From contig NW_019775592.1 of the NCBI RefSeq assembly GCF_001039355.2, positions 267,727 through 303,711 on the forward strand: a stretch of DNA of 35,985 nucleotides. The letters run 5' to 3'. Below, piece by piece: positions 1 through 11,792 of this stretch. Numbering within the stretch: the first letter of the stretch is position 1; every line of letters begins with the position of its first letter. The translations under genes and the position numbers were made by a program. The notes under the pieces are model-generated. The model saw nothing but the letters and a program-made list of their open reading frames with translations, was not told the DNA's origin and made no database searches. This DNA is from Lingula anatina. Its lineage: Eukaryota; Brachiopoda; Lingulata; Lingulida; Lingulidae.

Positions 1-634
1 GTTAGGGGGAGTCTTCCAAAGTCAATGGATTGAGGGGAGGGGGGGCGACTTACTGGATAGCCATGGCATGATATAAAACTGTAGGGGCGACTAATGTTAT
101 CAAATCTTGTCTGTTTGCACACATGCATGAATATAGGCCTTAATGAATTGCTGATGATTTTTAATGATTAAGTTTGGATTTTCGTTTTGAAACAGGTCTT
201 TTTTTTACATATTATGTATTAGTGTGGGCCAAAATTTTTGTTCTTTTTAAGACATAAAGTTAGCAAAATAATAACTCGCCCTTGATTAGCAAATGGTGTA
301 TCTAGTGTAGTTTCTAAAACATGTTCAAGAAAGAATTCTCATTTATCAATCCCTTCCCAAAACACCCATACCTTTCAGCACCCACTTACAACATAGACTT
401 CAACGGTGCACTAAGCATCAAATATTCCATCTATTCTTCGAGACCTGATGATGATTAAATCAAATACGGAAAGGGGAGGATACTAGCTATGTTGCCCCTC
501 ACCCTTTTTTCATTTAGTATATGTACGCTATATATCTTGTACATGCTATTAATGAGTAACACACTGCAAGACAACAGTTTGCAATTCTATACATTAATCC
601 ATCTGCATTGATAAATAATGTGCCTCCATTGCAG
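1..634. other. Intronic sequence of the first gene
   Basis: I see no coding exon here. It is AT-rich and ends in a pyrimidine-containing stretch and CAG that acts as splice acceptor for the exon starting at 635, so it is most simply the intron upstream of that exon. Short G-rich runs near 35-50 are low complexity. Confidence 0.5.
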
Positions 635-1356
635 ACACCACCGAACCAACGACCACGCCCACTCCAGAAGAATTCCCACCTATCGCAATAGCAGCAATCG
701 TGGTCGCTGGTATCTTTGGCTTCTTGGTACTAAGTGCCATGGTGCAAGCTGCAAAATGTGCCCTGGATAAACGGGTGTCGTCAAGATCTCATGTTACCCC
801 AGGTTCGGTGCCTTTTGGTTCTCTGCTCGAAATGTTCCAACGTTTTTTATTATTGTTGTAGGAGCAAACGGGTATTGTCAAATAAAATATAAAGCAATCA
901 GCGAAGATTTTTTTATTCATATGATAGGCCTATATTCTGTGATATTATGAAACCATGGCGGCGCTTTTAATAATAGTGTTTCTAGCTCATACATGTATTA
1001 ACCGAGTATTATTAAAATTGTAGCCCGCTGTAATTATTTACATCTTCCATATTTAATGTGGAGCACATACAAAAAATCAAGAATAATTTTAAAAAGTGGT
1101 TTTTTTTTCAGAAGCTTATATCAGTAAAAGAGAGACTGCTGCAGTGAATGGAGAAAATACTAGTCAGTCGTACGATGTTTCAGCCACGCCGTTTTCAGAA
1201 CAAACGTCTGAGCATCTTGTTTCTCCACTCTCGTCTGAGTTAGGCGTGTCAGTCACGCCGCAAGGCCCCAACTCTCCACCCTCACCACAAGCTGTAGAAC
1301 AAGAAACGTTCAGAGATTCCGTCTTCACATCCTCTAAACCTATGGAGATGTCCTAG
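635..1356 (+). CDS. C-terminal part of an unidentified single-pass membrane protein (last two exons)
   Basis: Two exons read through as the 3' end of a gene whose start lies left of the window. The first (635-802) follows a CAG acceptor. It encodes a Thr/Pro-rich stretch (TTEPTTTPTPEEFPP), then a membrane segment of about 22 residues (IAIAAIVVAGIFGFLVLSAM), then a short basic juxtamembrane stretch. The second (1112-1356) follows a T-rich CAG acceptor and ends at TAG. It encodes a Ser/Thr/Pro/Glu-rich tail of about 80 residues. Joining CCAG to AAGCTT keeps one frame (phase-1 intron). The layout suggests a type I receptor or adhesion-like protein with a mucin-like stalk outside and a disordered cytoplasmic tail. 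That topology is inference. I do not recognise the family. The donor (CAG|gttcgg) is weak, so the exact 3' edge of the first exon is less certain than the rest. Confidence 0.6.
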
Positions 1357-2092
1357 TATCATTCTAGCCTACAGTCTTCACCGTGGCCTATCACCAATGC
1401 TGTAGACAGGCGTCTAGGTGTGATAGAAATGGTTGTCATAGGAACGGAAGTCCGGACTCCCCTATGAGAAGTACAGGTTAGGGTTAGTTGGAGTATTGGG
1501 GTTAGTATATGGAACGTATGTCACCTGTACAAATAAGCAGACTACAGTTCCTTCATTCCTGTCACACCAGTTCCCCACCGCCGACGTCAGCCAACGAAAC
1601 GCGTCTTGACGGAACAGCCGGGTTCACGACAGGTAAATCAAACCCGCAAGAAAAATACAACATCTACTCAGATCTGTCGACTTTACGCCTCATTACGGAC
1701 TTGCGAGTTGCTGACGACAGTGAACGACGTATCGTTATACAAAACTAGAAAAGAGCGAGAATTCCTGAAAAAAGGGGCTAATTTTCATCCTAGATCTCGG
1801 GTGTCAAAGATCGTAATTCTAGTAGCGCATTTTGTTAAATATTCTGCGCATGGCGGTGACTTTGAATATTCTGAGAGATTTTTCCATATGAACGCGTCTG
1901 TCATTATAATGTCAGTCGCTAGTACCAAGAAATAAGATATCTTATCTAATACCTTGCTAATGTGACGTTCCGTTCCGAAAATGGAAAGACTCCAACAAAA
2001 CCAAAAACACTTTCATGAAAGAACAATTTATTGCAGTAGATTAATGACATATAACTGGTACAAAAATGTCAAAAAAATTTTAAATAAATAAA
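1357..2092 (+). other. Probable 3' UTR of the first gene with poly(A) signals
   Basis: This stretch follows the TAG at 1354-1356 without further good splice sites. Two overlapping AATAAA hexamers at 2083-2092 are the first strong plus-strand poly(A) signals. A 109-codon open frame (1606-1935) is uncomposed and lacks recognisable domains, so I treat it as chance. A short telomere-like GGTTAGGGTTAG lies near 1480. Confidence 0.4.
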
Positions 2093-2426
2093 CTTCTAGT
2101 ATCATATAATTCAAGTATTATATTATTTCGTGGATTCCAAAGTGGGTTTATGCCGATGTTATCTGGACTACATGTAAAACTGCCAAATTTTGTCATGGAT
2201 CCTATCTCCCAACAGATGACACAATTTTAACAATCTAAGTTTTCTGTAGTTTAAAAGTAAAATAAAAATTGCAGTGAGCCAGACCCCACCCCCACCCACC
2301 CACCCAAAAGGCCACTGAAAACACCCCTCTGTGCATTCATCATCTCTGTTGCTTTTACTAGCATATGAACCCCAGGGTACAGACCCCTGATCAGGTGCAT
2401 TTCGGTAAAAAGCAAACCTCTCCACC

Positions 2427-2453
2427 CCTTTCCTTTCCTTTCCTTTCCTTTCC
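2427..2453. repeat. (CCTTT)n microsatellite
   Basis: Five or so consecutive TTTCC units form a pure pyrimidine tract on the plus strand. It lies between the convergent 3' ends of the first gene and the NCBP2AS2-like gene. Confidence 0.9.
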
Positions 2454-2838
2454 AAGGGAAACTGCTTCATTTCATCAGCACCAGCACAAAATTCAAAACT
2501 ACAGGCTCTGACATAAATGAGCAAAAATGTTCATCAGCTTGGTAATTGGATATTGTCTCTGTCATCATTCAATCAGTCATGTAAACCAGTGATGAGGATA
2601 AAATGTGTAAGTATTGTTATGGTTATTTCCTCCCCTACTGCTGTATTGGATTCCTTTCTTTACAAGCCAGCCAAATCTTACAGTTGCCATTACTTAAATA
2701 CAGACCCAATGCCGTCAGGCTGATATATTTATAAAATCTATATTAAAGATGGATATCACAAGCTCAATATCATTTTACAAGTGTTGTATAAATACTGAAT
2801 AATGTGTAAATAATTCAAGCGGTCCAAGTCTAGTGCTG

Positions 2839-4125
2839 TCATTTTAGCTTTTTCTTTTCTTTGTCCCATTCCCTTTTAAGTTCCTTGGCAAATGTGGTCT
2901 TAAAGGAGTCAAGTTTAGATCCTGTCTTGGAGGTGGTTTTTGCCAGTTCTTCTACCTTGTCCTGAGCTAGAGAAAAAAAACAATCCATTTTTAACATATA
3001 ATCCTCTTTTCAATGCATAAATCTTATTTTTGCAGTATGTGGTTTTTAAGGCATAAAATTGCATGTTTGACCTTTGAATACTTATTGTGCGCCTTTAAGA
3101 TATTGTCTTATACATTTACACTTGAATGACATGTAAAACACACTACAAAAAAACACTTTAATCTAAAGCATAATGGTGTAGAAGATTTAAATGAGATGTA
3201 CAGGTTAAAGCAAATGTGATGTCAAACTGGATACCCAACACTCAACTGCTTCCTACAGTGTACTACTATTACTTTCAAGACTAAACTGCAAATGAAATTA
3301 ATTATAAACTGTATGTTTGAGGATGTAGTTTTTTTTTTTCATTTTGTTGGTTTTTTTCTTAAAATTCACGAAAAAGAAATAACGAATCATTTACAGTACT
3401 TCACAGCATTAAAATTCATGTGCGACAGACAGTGTAAAAGACAAGCTGAAGGCTTCATACGTAATGAACACCAATAACCAGAACAGTTTATGATAATTTT
3501 TCTGTTTTATCATGCTTATATTTTGGGTTTTATACTGCTTAAATATTCAGGCACTGATACAGAAGAGAACTGGGGTAGGTCTACTAAGATATGTTACAAG
3601 TTTTTAATATATTGTTAGCGATATAGTAAAACATGATTTACTTACTAAGTTGTTTCCCTCTATGCATGAAATATGCTGTGATTTGTGCTGCCCGCCTGAT
3701 AATGTATGAATCTGCCAACTGGAAATACAACACAAAGATAAATTGCAATGAAGTGATTTCCAGTATCTTAAAATGTGCTTGGTTTGATTGTTGTGACGCA
3801 TCTCAAATGTAATATTAAATTAATTTAACTGACAAGTTAGTTTCAGTATAAGACAAACCCAAACTGATTTCTGACCAATATTTGATTTAATTTGTTAAGA
3901 CAACCAACTTATCTTTAAAAAAAATCAATATCGTTCGGGTTTAGCCATATCTCACCTTCTGTTCCAGATGTGGGTTATTCAGTAGCTGCCTTTATATTAA
4001 AAGAAAATTGATATATAAAACTAACCGGGCATAGATAGCGAAACACAGCACAAAAATTTTAACAATATTTTAGTGGAAATGCATTTTCATCTTACGCAAT
4101 GTGTAATGATAACTACAGGGTACAT
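2839..4125 (-). CDS. NCBP2AS2: NCBP2AS2-like small protein (four coding exons, two of them 30 nt)
   Basis: Minus-strand exons are 4096-4125 (tentative first exon), 3956-3985, 3646-3718 and 2839-2966, about 86 codons in all. The human protein has 99. Exons 2-4 have clean acceptors and donors and matching phases. The core reads LADSYIIRRAAQITAYF, then TQDKVEELAKTT, then FKTTFAKELKREWDKEKKK. From memory of the human protein this matches its ERLSESRPIRRAAQLTAF, GQDAARRLQDLA and FRDAFTQELRRG blocks in order. Family knowledge is thin: human NCBP2-AS2 is a small, reportedly mitochondria-associated and hypoxia-related protein without a known catalytic motif. The assigned first exon (MYPVVIITHC, good GTAAGA donor) keeps phase and spacing but resembles the human N terminus only in hydrophobic pattern, so the true start may lie elsewhere. 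It lies head to head with FAIM about 760 bases away, so a shared promoter region is possible. Confidence 0.75.
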
Positions 4126-4888
4126 GTTTCTAAGGCCAAGACACTTTTTACATCTCGGCAACAACATGGCATTCTCCTTAGTTTCTTAACGGTTTCATTA
4201 AAACACTGGCGGGTATTATATACAGACGATTAAACAGCCAATGTTCTTAAGATTTTAAGCAAATGTTTTTTGTCAACTTGCCTCAAAATTTGTCTCCAAG
4301 GCATATTTTATCAGAAGGCATTAGAGCCACTTCCGACCTTCACATTGCTCTCGCAGCATCGGTGTGGAGTAATTTTCATTTGTATAGATTTCCCGGATGT
4401 TGTATATTATTTGCACGGTCGATAAGAATATATAGGCCAAAATCATTATTTGTTGGAAGAGCAAAAAAATTGATTATCTTGGCCGGTGAATAATAGAAAC
4501 ACACTGCTGAACAGGTGGGTAACTATCTGTAGTTAAAGGTAAAGTTTACCGTTACTTAAAGACAGAAAATTCAGACAGCTGAGCCAGAGGGAAAGGACCT
4601 CTTTACATTGCACAAAATTTCATTGAAAATTTATTACTCATTTGATGTTCGCTTTCGCAGTTCATTGCGAAGAGGCTCAAGCTTTAAATGTATTGAGGAA
4701 GCTTGGCCTGATCTAGTTATTTTAAAGTCATTTTTCGGTCGCAATGACTTCGGAAAAAAAGACGTCAGGCATGTGTAGTGTTTAATGAAATTGGTTGCCA
4801 TTTCTAGTTCATCCACAAAATTTCATTAAAAATGAATATGCTTCGTAAAATAATTTAAATGCTTTTGAAGTCTTCAGCCTGCCCCAGG
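4126..4888. promoter_or_regulatory. Shared upstream region between the NCBP2AS2-like gene and FAIM
   Basis: This stretch separates the tentative minus-strand start at 4125 from the FAIM ATG at 4889. It contains an ACTTCCG ETS-like site near 4330 and a GACGTCA CRE-like half near 4761. No TATA box is obvious. AG acceptors close to the FAIM ATG (TCTTCAG and CCCCAG) suggest that a noncoding FAIM 5' exon also lies here. I cannot place its edges. Confidence 0.35.
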
Positions 4889-6707
4889 ATGTCAGATCTT
4901 GTTGCTGTTTGGGAGGTGGCATTGAGTGATGGAGTTCACAAGGTAGAATTTGAACACGGTACGACAACAGGGAAGAGGGTCATATGGCTAGATGGAAAGG
5001 TAGGATATGCCATGCACCAGTTTCAATTAAAATAAATAATAAATAAATAAATAAAATATAGTCAGTTTCTTGGGGTACATAAATAGGATTACCATAGGGT
5101 AAGATGCGCACCTGTGACCATGTGATGTTGGTAATCTAGTTCTAAGCCAGGGAGCATGACTTAAATTTTTTGTGAAACCAGGGCCCCCACAACATAACTC
5201 AACACTGGTAAAAATGCAACATATAAAACATTATTCTTGATTTTGAAGCCTTGCTGTAAATACTGGGAAGTTGAGAATTGAAAGTGTATTTTTTTTTTCT
5301 AATTGTCAGTCAAAAAGTGATGAAGAGGAGAAAACTCAGAATGTTAATATCCTAAACTCAGAAAACTTATATTCACCTACCAATATATTCATTGTTATCC
5401 ATCATGATATTGATGAATTTTTCTTTTTATAGGAAGTAAAAAGGACCGACTGGATGTTCAAACTTGTGGGATCAGAAACTTTTCAAATTGGCAAGACCAA
5501 GTGTAAAATAAACATTGATGCTGTCAGTGGTTTCATGTATGAATACACCATCGAAGTCAACGGAAAAAGCCTACAAAAGTTCTCAGAAAATCAGAGTAAA
5601 ATCATGAACTGTTGGGTGATGACTTTGGATGATGTCCCAACTAGGATTGTTTTAGGTTAGTAGAATCGGTGTTCGAAATTAACACTGGACCGTCTGCCCA
5701 GGGTAGACAACTTTCAGAACGGTCCGAGAAGTTTTCCCACCTGACAGACATTGGGTCCGGCTTCTTTTCAAGATGGCTGGACCTTTTGGTCCAGCAACTA
5801 ATTTTCCTTAGAGGCAAATACTGAGTAGAATATTAAAAAGCCATGACAGGTTTTATACTTATTACATGTACAGAGTGGTTTGTAAAAAAGGACCTATTTT
5901 ACTATCTCAGTTTTGATATGAAGGTTGGAAATATTTTAATCATTATATCAAAATTGAGATGGAAAATATTGGGGTAGTATTTTTTCCAAGTGTATAGTAT
6001 TTTTGTGTTATTTTGCTCAGAATATTTTATTGTACTGATATATGTCTCTGACTAAAAATTTAAAAAAAATGGTTTGTTCACTATGTAATTTTTTTTTTTC
6101 AGAAAAGGACACTTTAGATATATGGGTGAATGGGCAGAAACTGGACACCACTGTGAGTACAGTTTGCTTTTCCTTTCATAACATTCTATAGCAAGGGGGG
6201 GGGGGTATATGAAGCACATGGTTATTTTAATTTTTTTTCTTTTTTCTGATATTATTTCTGAGTTAAACACTTCATAGGTAGAGGGTGATATTACGTCTTC
6301 AAAACATGAAAATATTGATATAAAATAGAGCTCCTTATTATGCAACCCATGATGTATACGTATCTATGTATTGTCACGTAAGTGCGATACATATTATTTT
6401 TTCAAACTACTATAAAGTTTTTCCAAATTAAAATTCAAATGCTGAAAAAACTGAGATTCTGTCTTGGTGAAAGGATGCAGTGTGTACATTGATGGATGTA
6501 GAAGAAACCAAAATAGAATAAAATAAGAACAATGATAGTAAATATTTTATTTCATAGGGGGAATTTACAGATGATGGAACAGAGACACACTTTGCCATTG
6601 GGGAGCACAGTTGTTACGTGAAGGCAGTGAGCAGTGGGAAGAAAAGAGAGGGAATAATCCACAGTCTCATAGTAGATGGCCAAGAAATTCCATGGACGAA
6701 GGAATAA
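4889..6707 (+). CDS. FAIM: Fas apoptotic inhibitory molecule 1 (complete, four coding exons)
   Basis: Exons 4889-4999, 5433-5655, 6103-6152 and 6558-6707 join in phase to 177 codons, against 179 in human FAIM. The N terminus MSDLVAVWEVALSDGVHKVE and the blocks DWMFKLVG, INIDAVSGFMYEYT, NGKSL, LEKDTLDIWVNG, DDGTETHFAIG, CYVKAVSSGKKREGIIH and LIVDGQEIP are near-identical to human FAIM and run in the same order. FAIM is a soluble, all-beta cytosolic protein. In vertebrates it counters Fas-induced death, promotes neurite outgrowth and limits protein aggregation. The family predates vertebrate Fas signalling, so the aggregation role is the more likely one here (inference). Every intron is GT-AG. 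The ATG is chosen because it aligns with the human start and follows a probable acceptor, implying a noncoding first exon. The C terminus differs from human after EIP (WTKE). Confidence 0.97.
5668..5806. repeat. Dispersed repeat-like block in FAIM intron 2 with a perfect hairpin
   Basis: The block opens with GTGTTCGAAATTAACACTGG, a kind of sequence I associate with dispersed repeats in marine invertebrates. It carries several GGTCC or GGACC motifs. Positions 5776-5783 and 5788-5795 form a perfect 8-bp stem with a TTTT loop. It is more GC-rich than the surrounding intron. Only one copy is visible in this window, so repeat status is from memory and inference. Confidence 0.4.
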
Positions 6708-9600
6708 TACTATTATAGTTAGGTCGGAAGGAAGTAATATTGAGAGTAGACTTCACTACAAAGTCTCTTAAACCAAAAATTTATTACGTAAGGAAAAACA
6801 GAGAGGAATATATTTTTGTCATTGTTTTGAGTTAAATATTGAATTGGAATTTGAATTTTCCATGGATGAAGTAACAGTTTAACTATTTGATTTTGGTCAG
6901 AAGGATACAGTGTAATGAAGCTTGGATACCTGGTTAAATTTTATAGAGAGGGCTTAGTGGACTTTGCTTTAAATTTTCTAGTACCCCAGAAAATAACTCG
7001 CCAAAAATTTGCTCAGGTAAAGAAAGGGGAGTATATAGTATATATTTTTGCCATTGTTTTGAACCCTTTATTGAATTTGTCTGAATCTTACTTGAGCTGG
7101 GTGAATAAATATTTTAAAAAAGATTAGATATATAGATGGTAATAGTGTATGCTCAGGCACAAACCACATGGGCATTTCAGATAATAGAGAGTATAAGCAT
7201 ATACATACCTATACTTCATAATGGTATTATGGTGAGAGTACTATCATTATGTGAATTTTTGTTGTTGTTGATACAAGTTTGTTACATAAAAAGAGGATGG
7301 TGACAGATGTGAAGGTTGTTATATTCAGTAAGTAAACTGAAAAGTGTCATGCAGATGCACTTAGAAAGTAGAATAGCTGTAAAGTGTTTTCATCATAAAG
7401 TACTTATTTTCAGTGTATATGTATTAGGAACCCTTGTTATTTTATGACGAGAAAAAATATAATATTTTTTGGTGACTTACTTGTTCTTGCACCACTAATT
7501 TAGGGAGTTGCGCATGTGTCGCTTGTTAACATTGGTCTGACTTAGTATCAGGCAGTGAAATGGACAGTTCATTCACTGTAGTTGAGAAAATCAAGTATTT
7601 TTAATTGGCAATTTCATCCTTTTTCATGCCATTAAAATGTCATTTTACCAGGTATTTTAGTCATTTTCATTAGGGATAAAATGTAGTCTGTGAATATAGA
7701 ATGAGTAACAGTATCTTTGCTGTGAGATATTGGGATATGGGTCAGTTTTGAAGTATTTCAAAGCTTGGCTCAACCTCTTTTCACAAAGGTACTTTTACAT
7801 GGTATTAGATAGTCTTGGTAGGGGTCCAACTTAAATTCAGCAGGGTCTTTTTTTGTGCAAAATGTCTCGCTGGACAGTACAAAAATATGCACAGACAGTG
7901 TAAAGCTAGTGAGAGAAATATCTGTGAATATTAAGTGAATAACTCCCCGCTATGACCCGTATAAAGAGTAAGGCAATGGAATATTACTGGGCTAGCTGGC
8001 TTGATAAGAGTAGCAGAGTCAATATGTGGTCTGTTTTAGTTCTAACACAAAAAGTGTGAAATGGGTCCATATGTGTGAATCTATCTATTATTTATATTGC
8101 TGTATGCATGGACATGTTTAACATGGATACTTGTCAATATGCTGCTATGGAAATGGTGGTAGCCTTGTGTTTAATTAATGTGGTTAAATATAAAAGCAGT
8201 GAAGTAGATGATTGACAAGAATAGACAAGCCTTTCTTTTCAAGCAGACCTGCTTTCAATTTTGAATATATTCTGTTTGGTTAATCCTTATATTATTTTTG
8301 GTGTTTTTATTTTATTTATTTATTATTATTTTTTTTAATGTACCAAATCTATACTAATTTGCTGGTTTCATAACCTTGTTATATAAAATTTGTTTTATGA
8401 CGTTAAGTATGATTAAAAAAGTATCATTTTTAAGAGATTAAACAACCATTTTTCTACCTTTAAGACATGAGTTAGACTTATCAGTCTAACTCCTTGATGT
8501 GACCTGATAGTAAAATTGGGGAACAAGTTGCAGGGCCTGTTTGTGGTTTAGGTATGAGGACATTTAAAGTGGATTGCCTCTTCCACATTCCTGCTTTACC
8601 CATGATCCTTCAAGGACAAAAAAAAAAAAAAAAGGTTGCAGGCTGATTGAGAGCCAGTTGAAGTTACTGATAGGTAGAAAGCCTGTGCAATCTCTTTAGA
8701 AATGATTTTTTAGCCTTGTTAAATAAGATACAACGAAAAATCTACTTCCACTTGAAAGGTTAACAACTGTTTGTTTTGGCCAAAAAGTGAATTTTACTGG
8801 GGGAAACAGATTTTCCCATACTAACCAATGTTTAATACATTATTCCTACATTTAAAGTTAGTCATTGTTTTTTTTTTTTTTTTTTCTAATTTTTTTTTCT
8901 TTTTGTTATAATATTTTTTGTTATAATCTTATGATGGTCTTTTTGTTGATTATTTATTTTGTTATTTTTATTATGTTTGTATTTCGAATAACCATTTCAG
9001 CTTGCAAGGTTGGGGAAGATACAGTAACTCTGTACACTATGGGGCCAATTTAAAGCATTATTTTTATTAAGTCCCTGATTACATTTCATAATGTCATTAA
9101 TATCATATGTCCCGTCCAAGTATCAAAGTGATTCAGAAAAAATCATGATGCTCACCATTTAACCAGGTAAAGTTATAGTTAACCGAACTCTAGACACAAT
9201 CATCGTAGTTAAAACATTGTTAATCTCTTGAGTTTTCAGAACCTTTTTTTCTTTTTTTTGGAATTTACAACAAGAATGAAGTTATGTGTAATGGTGTTTA
9301 ATTACTTTAATGTTTGTAGTTCTGTAGTAGCTATTAAAGCCATTATCAAATAGCTTTTGCTATTAATTTTTCTTGTCCTAGTTAGGTTATTGAGGAAGTT
9401 TATTTGGACATTGTTTGCTTTTAGTCAGTAGCACAATTTTCGTTATTTAAGTGAATATCTTGACACTCTTGCTTGTACAAATGAAACTTATTTTTAGGCA
9501 GATTTAATTTGTGTACATTACTTTGTGTCATGAGTGTTATATCTATTATAATGTTTTATGCTATAATACTATAAAGAAAGACTTAAATGCAATAAAATGC
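6708..9600 (+). other. FAIM 3' UTR and downstream sequence
   Basis: I see no coding exon. AATAAA occurs near 7102, about 400 bases past the FAIM stop, and again at 9591-9596, so the 3' UTR could be short or nearly 2.9 kb. T-rich low-complexity sequence near 8868-8950 opens a false reading frame. The rest is AT-rich and featureless. Confidence 0.4.
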
Positions 9601-11792
9601 CTTGTTGAAAGCATATTTTTTTAAATTTTTACTTGATAAAAACAAGATTGATCACAGATCAATGACTTTTTAATATCAAGATCCAAGAACGTGTGTGCCA
9701 CGGACAAACTAGAAATAAACACATTTTGTTTACAGTGTCCAAATCTAGTTTTGCCAAGTTTTTTCAGCCCTTATTCATCCCAAACTGAGCCCGAGAGCAG
9801 CCGGAATTTCCCTTTTTTTTAATTTTAAAATTTAAAAATAATTATAGTTTTCTTCTAATTGTGGCTTATTTTGTTTCAAGAATGCATGCACAGCCAATGG
9901 ATTTTTGACTTCATAAAATCTGAAACGCTTTGTTAGGTATGTGGTCCCTTATCACATGGCTTAATAACATATACTGGTTTAACTTGAAACCTTTCGATTG
10001 GCCTTAACATGTAATTATACGCTACTGCAACAATAAGTTTTGCTCACTTTGGCAAATTTGCTTTCAACTGTTTGCGGCGAGCAAAATTTATGCGTTGAAC
10101 TGGTCACGTCATGTGCAGAGGTTCTGTTTAGGTGAGACTAAAAAATAGCCAGGCTATGAAGAGGTCTTAAGTTTGACTGAGCCTTTGACTGGTCAAACTC
10201 ATCCAAGTGCTCAGAAATACAAATTACATTTTCAAATTACTGTCCACAGTTCACACTTTAAACATACCAACTCAGGGATGAGACTTTTTAGCTCTCATAA
10301 AGTCAGAAAGCTGCCTATATTGGAAAAACTCATTACTAATTTAAGCATCAACATCACCCAAAAAGTTGGAAATCTGCTAACAGACATAAAAATCTCATCC
10401 CTAACAAACTGCAGTTCATGTTTTGTGCTAGTTGTTCAAAGGGGTATGCCTTTAGTTCAAACTTGTTTGTTAATTTATTAAGACTTTTAAGTAGTTACTG
10501 AAGCATAAACATTTCCAATAATATTAAAGATTTATTTCACTTTCATCAGACACAAAAATTCTAATATTCAACATGATAGGGAAGAAATCAACTGCATTAC
10601 AAAAACCAATTACATCTTTCTTCTCATTAAGCTTAACCTAATATCTTATGGTCTATCACTTTATACCTTAAAATGTTTTCTACACATTTTCAACAATGTT
10701 TTCACTAAATTTCTGTCTTTTCTTCTACACTGTATAAAAAACAATACAAAAGTTCTCTGATGTCTTCTGTAATCACATTACAGGTCAAGATAAAGTTTAA
10801 GTATAATTAACACGTAGGTCAACAATTTATCAATCAACAATGGACATTCCTCTGTAAAAAGATATAATTGTCTTAAAAACCGTCTTTGGTATTAACACTG
10901 TTCCCATGGCATCTACCGATAAAATTGAAGCCTGGAGTATAAAATGTTTGAAAATTTGTTCAGTTACTGGTCACTCTTTCTATTTTGGGCCAGCAGATTC
11001 CAAGTTAGACTGGCTGTTTGAATGGTTCACCGGATAATAAATTTTTGGCACAAACTACTTAAAAAACTGGGTAGCTTGTGCCGTCTTGCGGCCACAAGGG
11101 ACAAGTATGTGATCACTGAAACTCAATGTGTGCTCGATCCTTAGGATCGGTCTAGATGATTAAGGGTAATAAGAATTATATATAACATATTTCATTTCTT
11201 AGAATGAAATAAAAAGGCTCCTTGCCCATCCCCCTGCCCTATTCAAATACTATATAATATCTAGAAATCAGTCTTTGGTAATATAAAGATTATACTTCAA
11301 TTCAACTTTAGATAATAGTATAAGATTCTAGTATAAAGCATTAATAAAGCTGCATGATCTGATCTCAGAAGTATTCCTTTGATTTATAGTCAAGGAATTG
11401 TCTCAATAATTAGAGTGCAAAGTACTACCTTCACTGCACTGAAATGGACTTAGGTTTGGTCGCTCTTTGAGGGATATTCTTATAAAGTGGCATCTATATT
11501 GTAAAAATGTATGCTGCTTAAATCTGATAAATACATATATAATCTCTGGTTGTCTTGTCCTGTGTTGGAGATTCTTTTTTGACATCTACTGGCAGACGCA
11601 TGCACTATTTAACTTTTGAAAAAATAATACCTCACTGCTGCTTTCTGAAGTAATTTCTAACAACTGTGCTGCCTTTTACAGTAATTTGTTACATTTGCAA
11701 CAGTGCTGTCATTTGCAGTAGATCTAAACAATTACAACAATACTGCCATCTACAGTCGATCCTGACAACTACATGTATAGCTGTGCTGCCAC
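9601..11792 (-). other. Intergenic sequence and ATIC 3' UTR
   Basis: I see no coding exon on either strand. ATIC ends at 11793 on the minus strand, so its 3' UTR extends leftward here. Minus-strand AATAAA hexamers (TTTATT on the plus strand) lie near 10473 and 10528, giving a possible 3' UTR of about 1.3 kb. FAIM and ATIC are tail to tail across this stretch. Confidence 0.4.

Noticed and set aside
1474-1510. Telomere-like GGTTAGGGTTAG
   Set aside because: Only about two units and a degenerate flank inside a probable 3' UTR. Too short to call an interstitial telomeric repeat.
2168-2524. 118-codon minus-strand ORF
   Set aside because: It runs through the CCTTT microsatellite and a poly-C/CCCACCC tract and has no domain. 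Best explained as chance.
8865-9053. Phe/Ile-rich 62-codon ORF
   Set aside because: Translation of a T-rich low-complexity tract downstream of FAIM.
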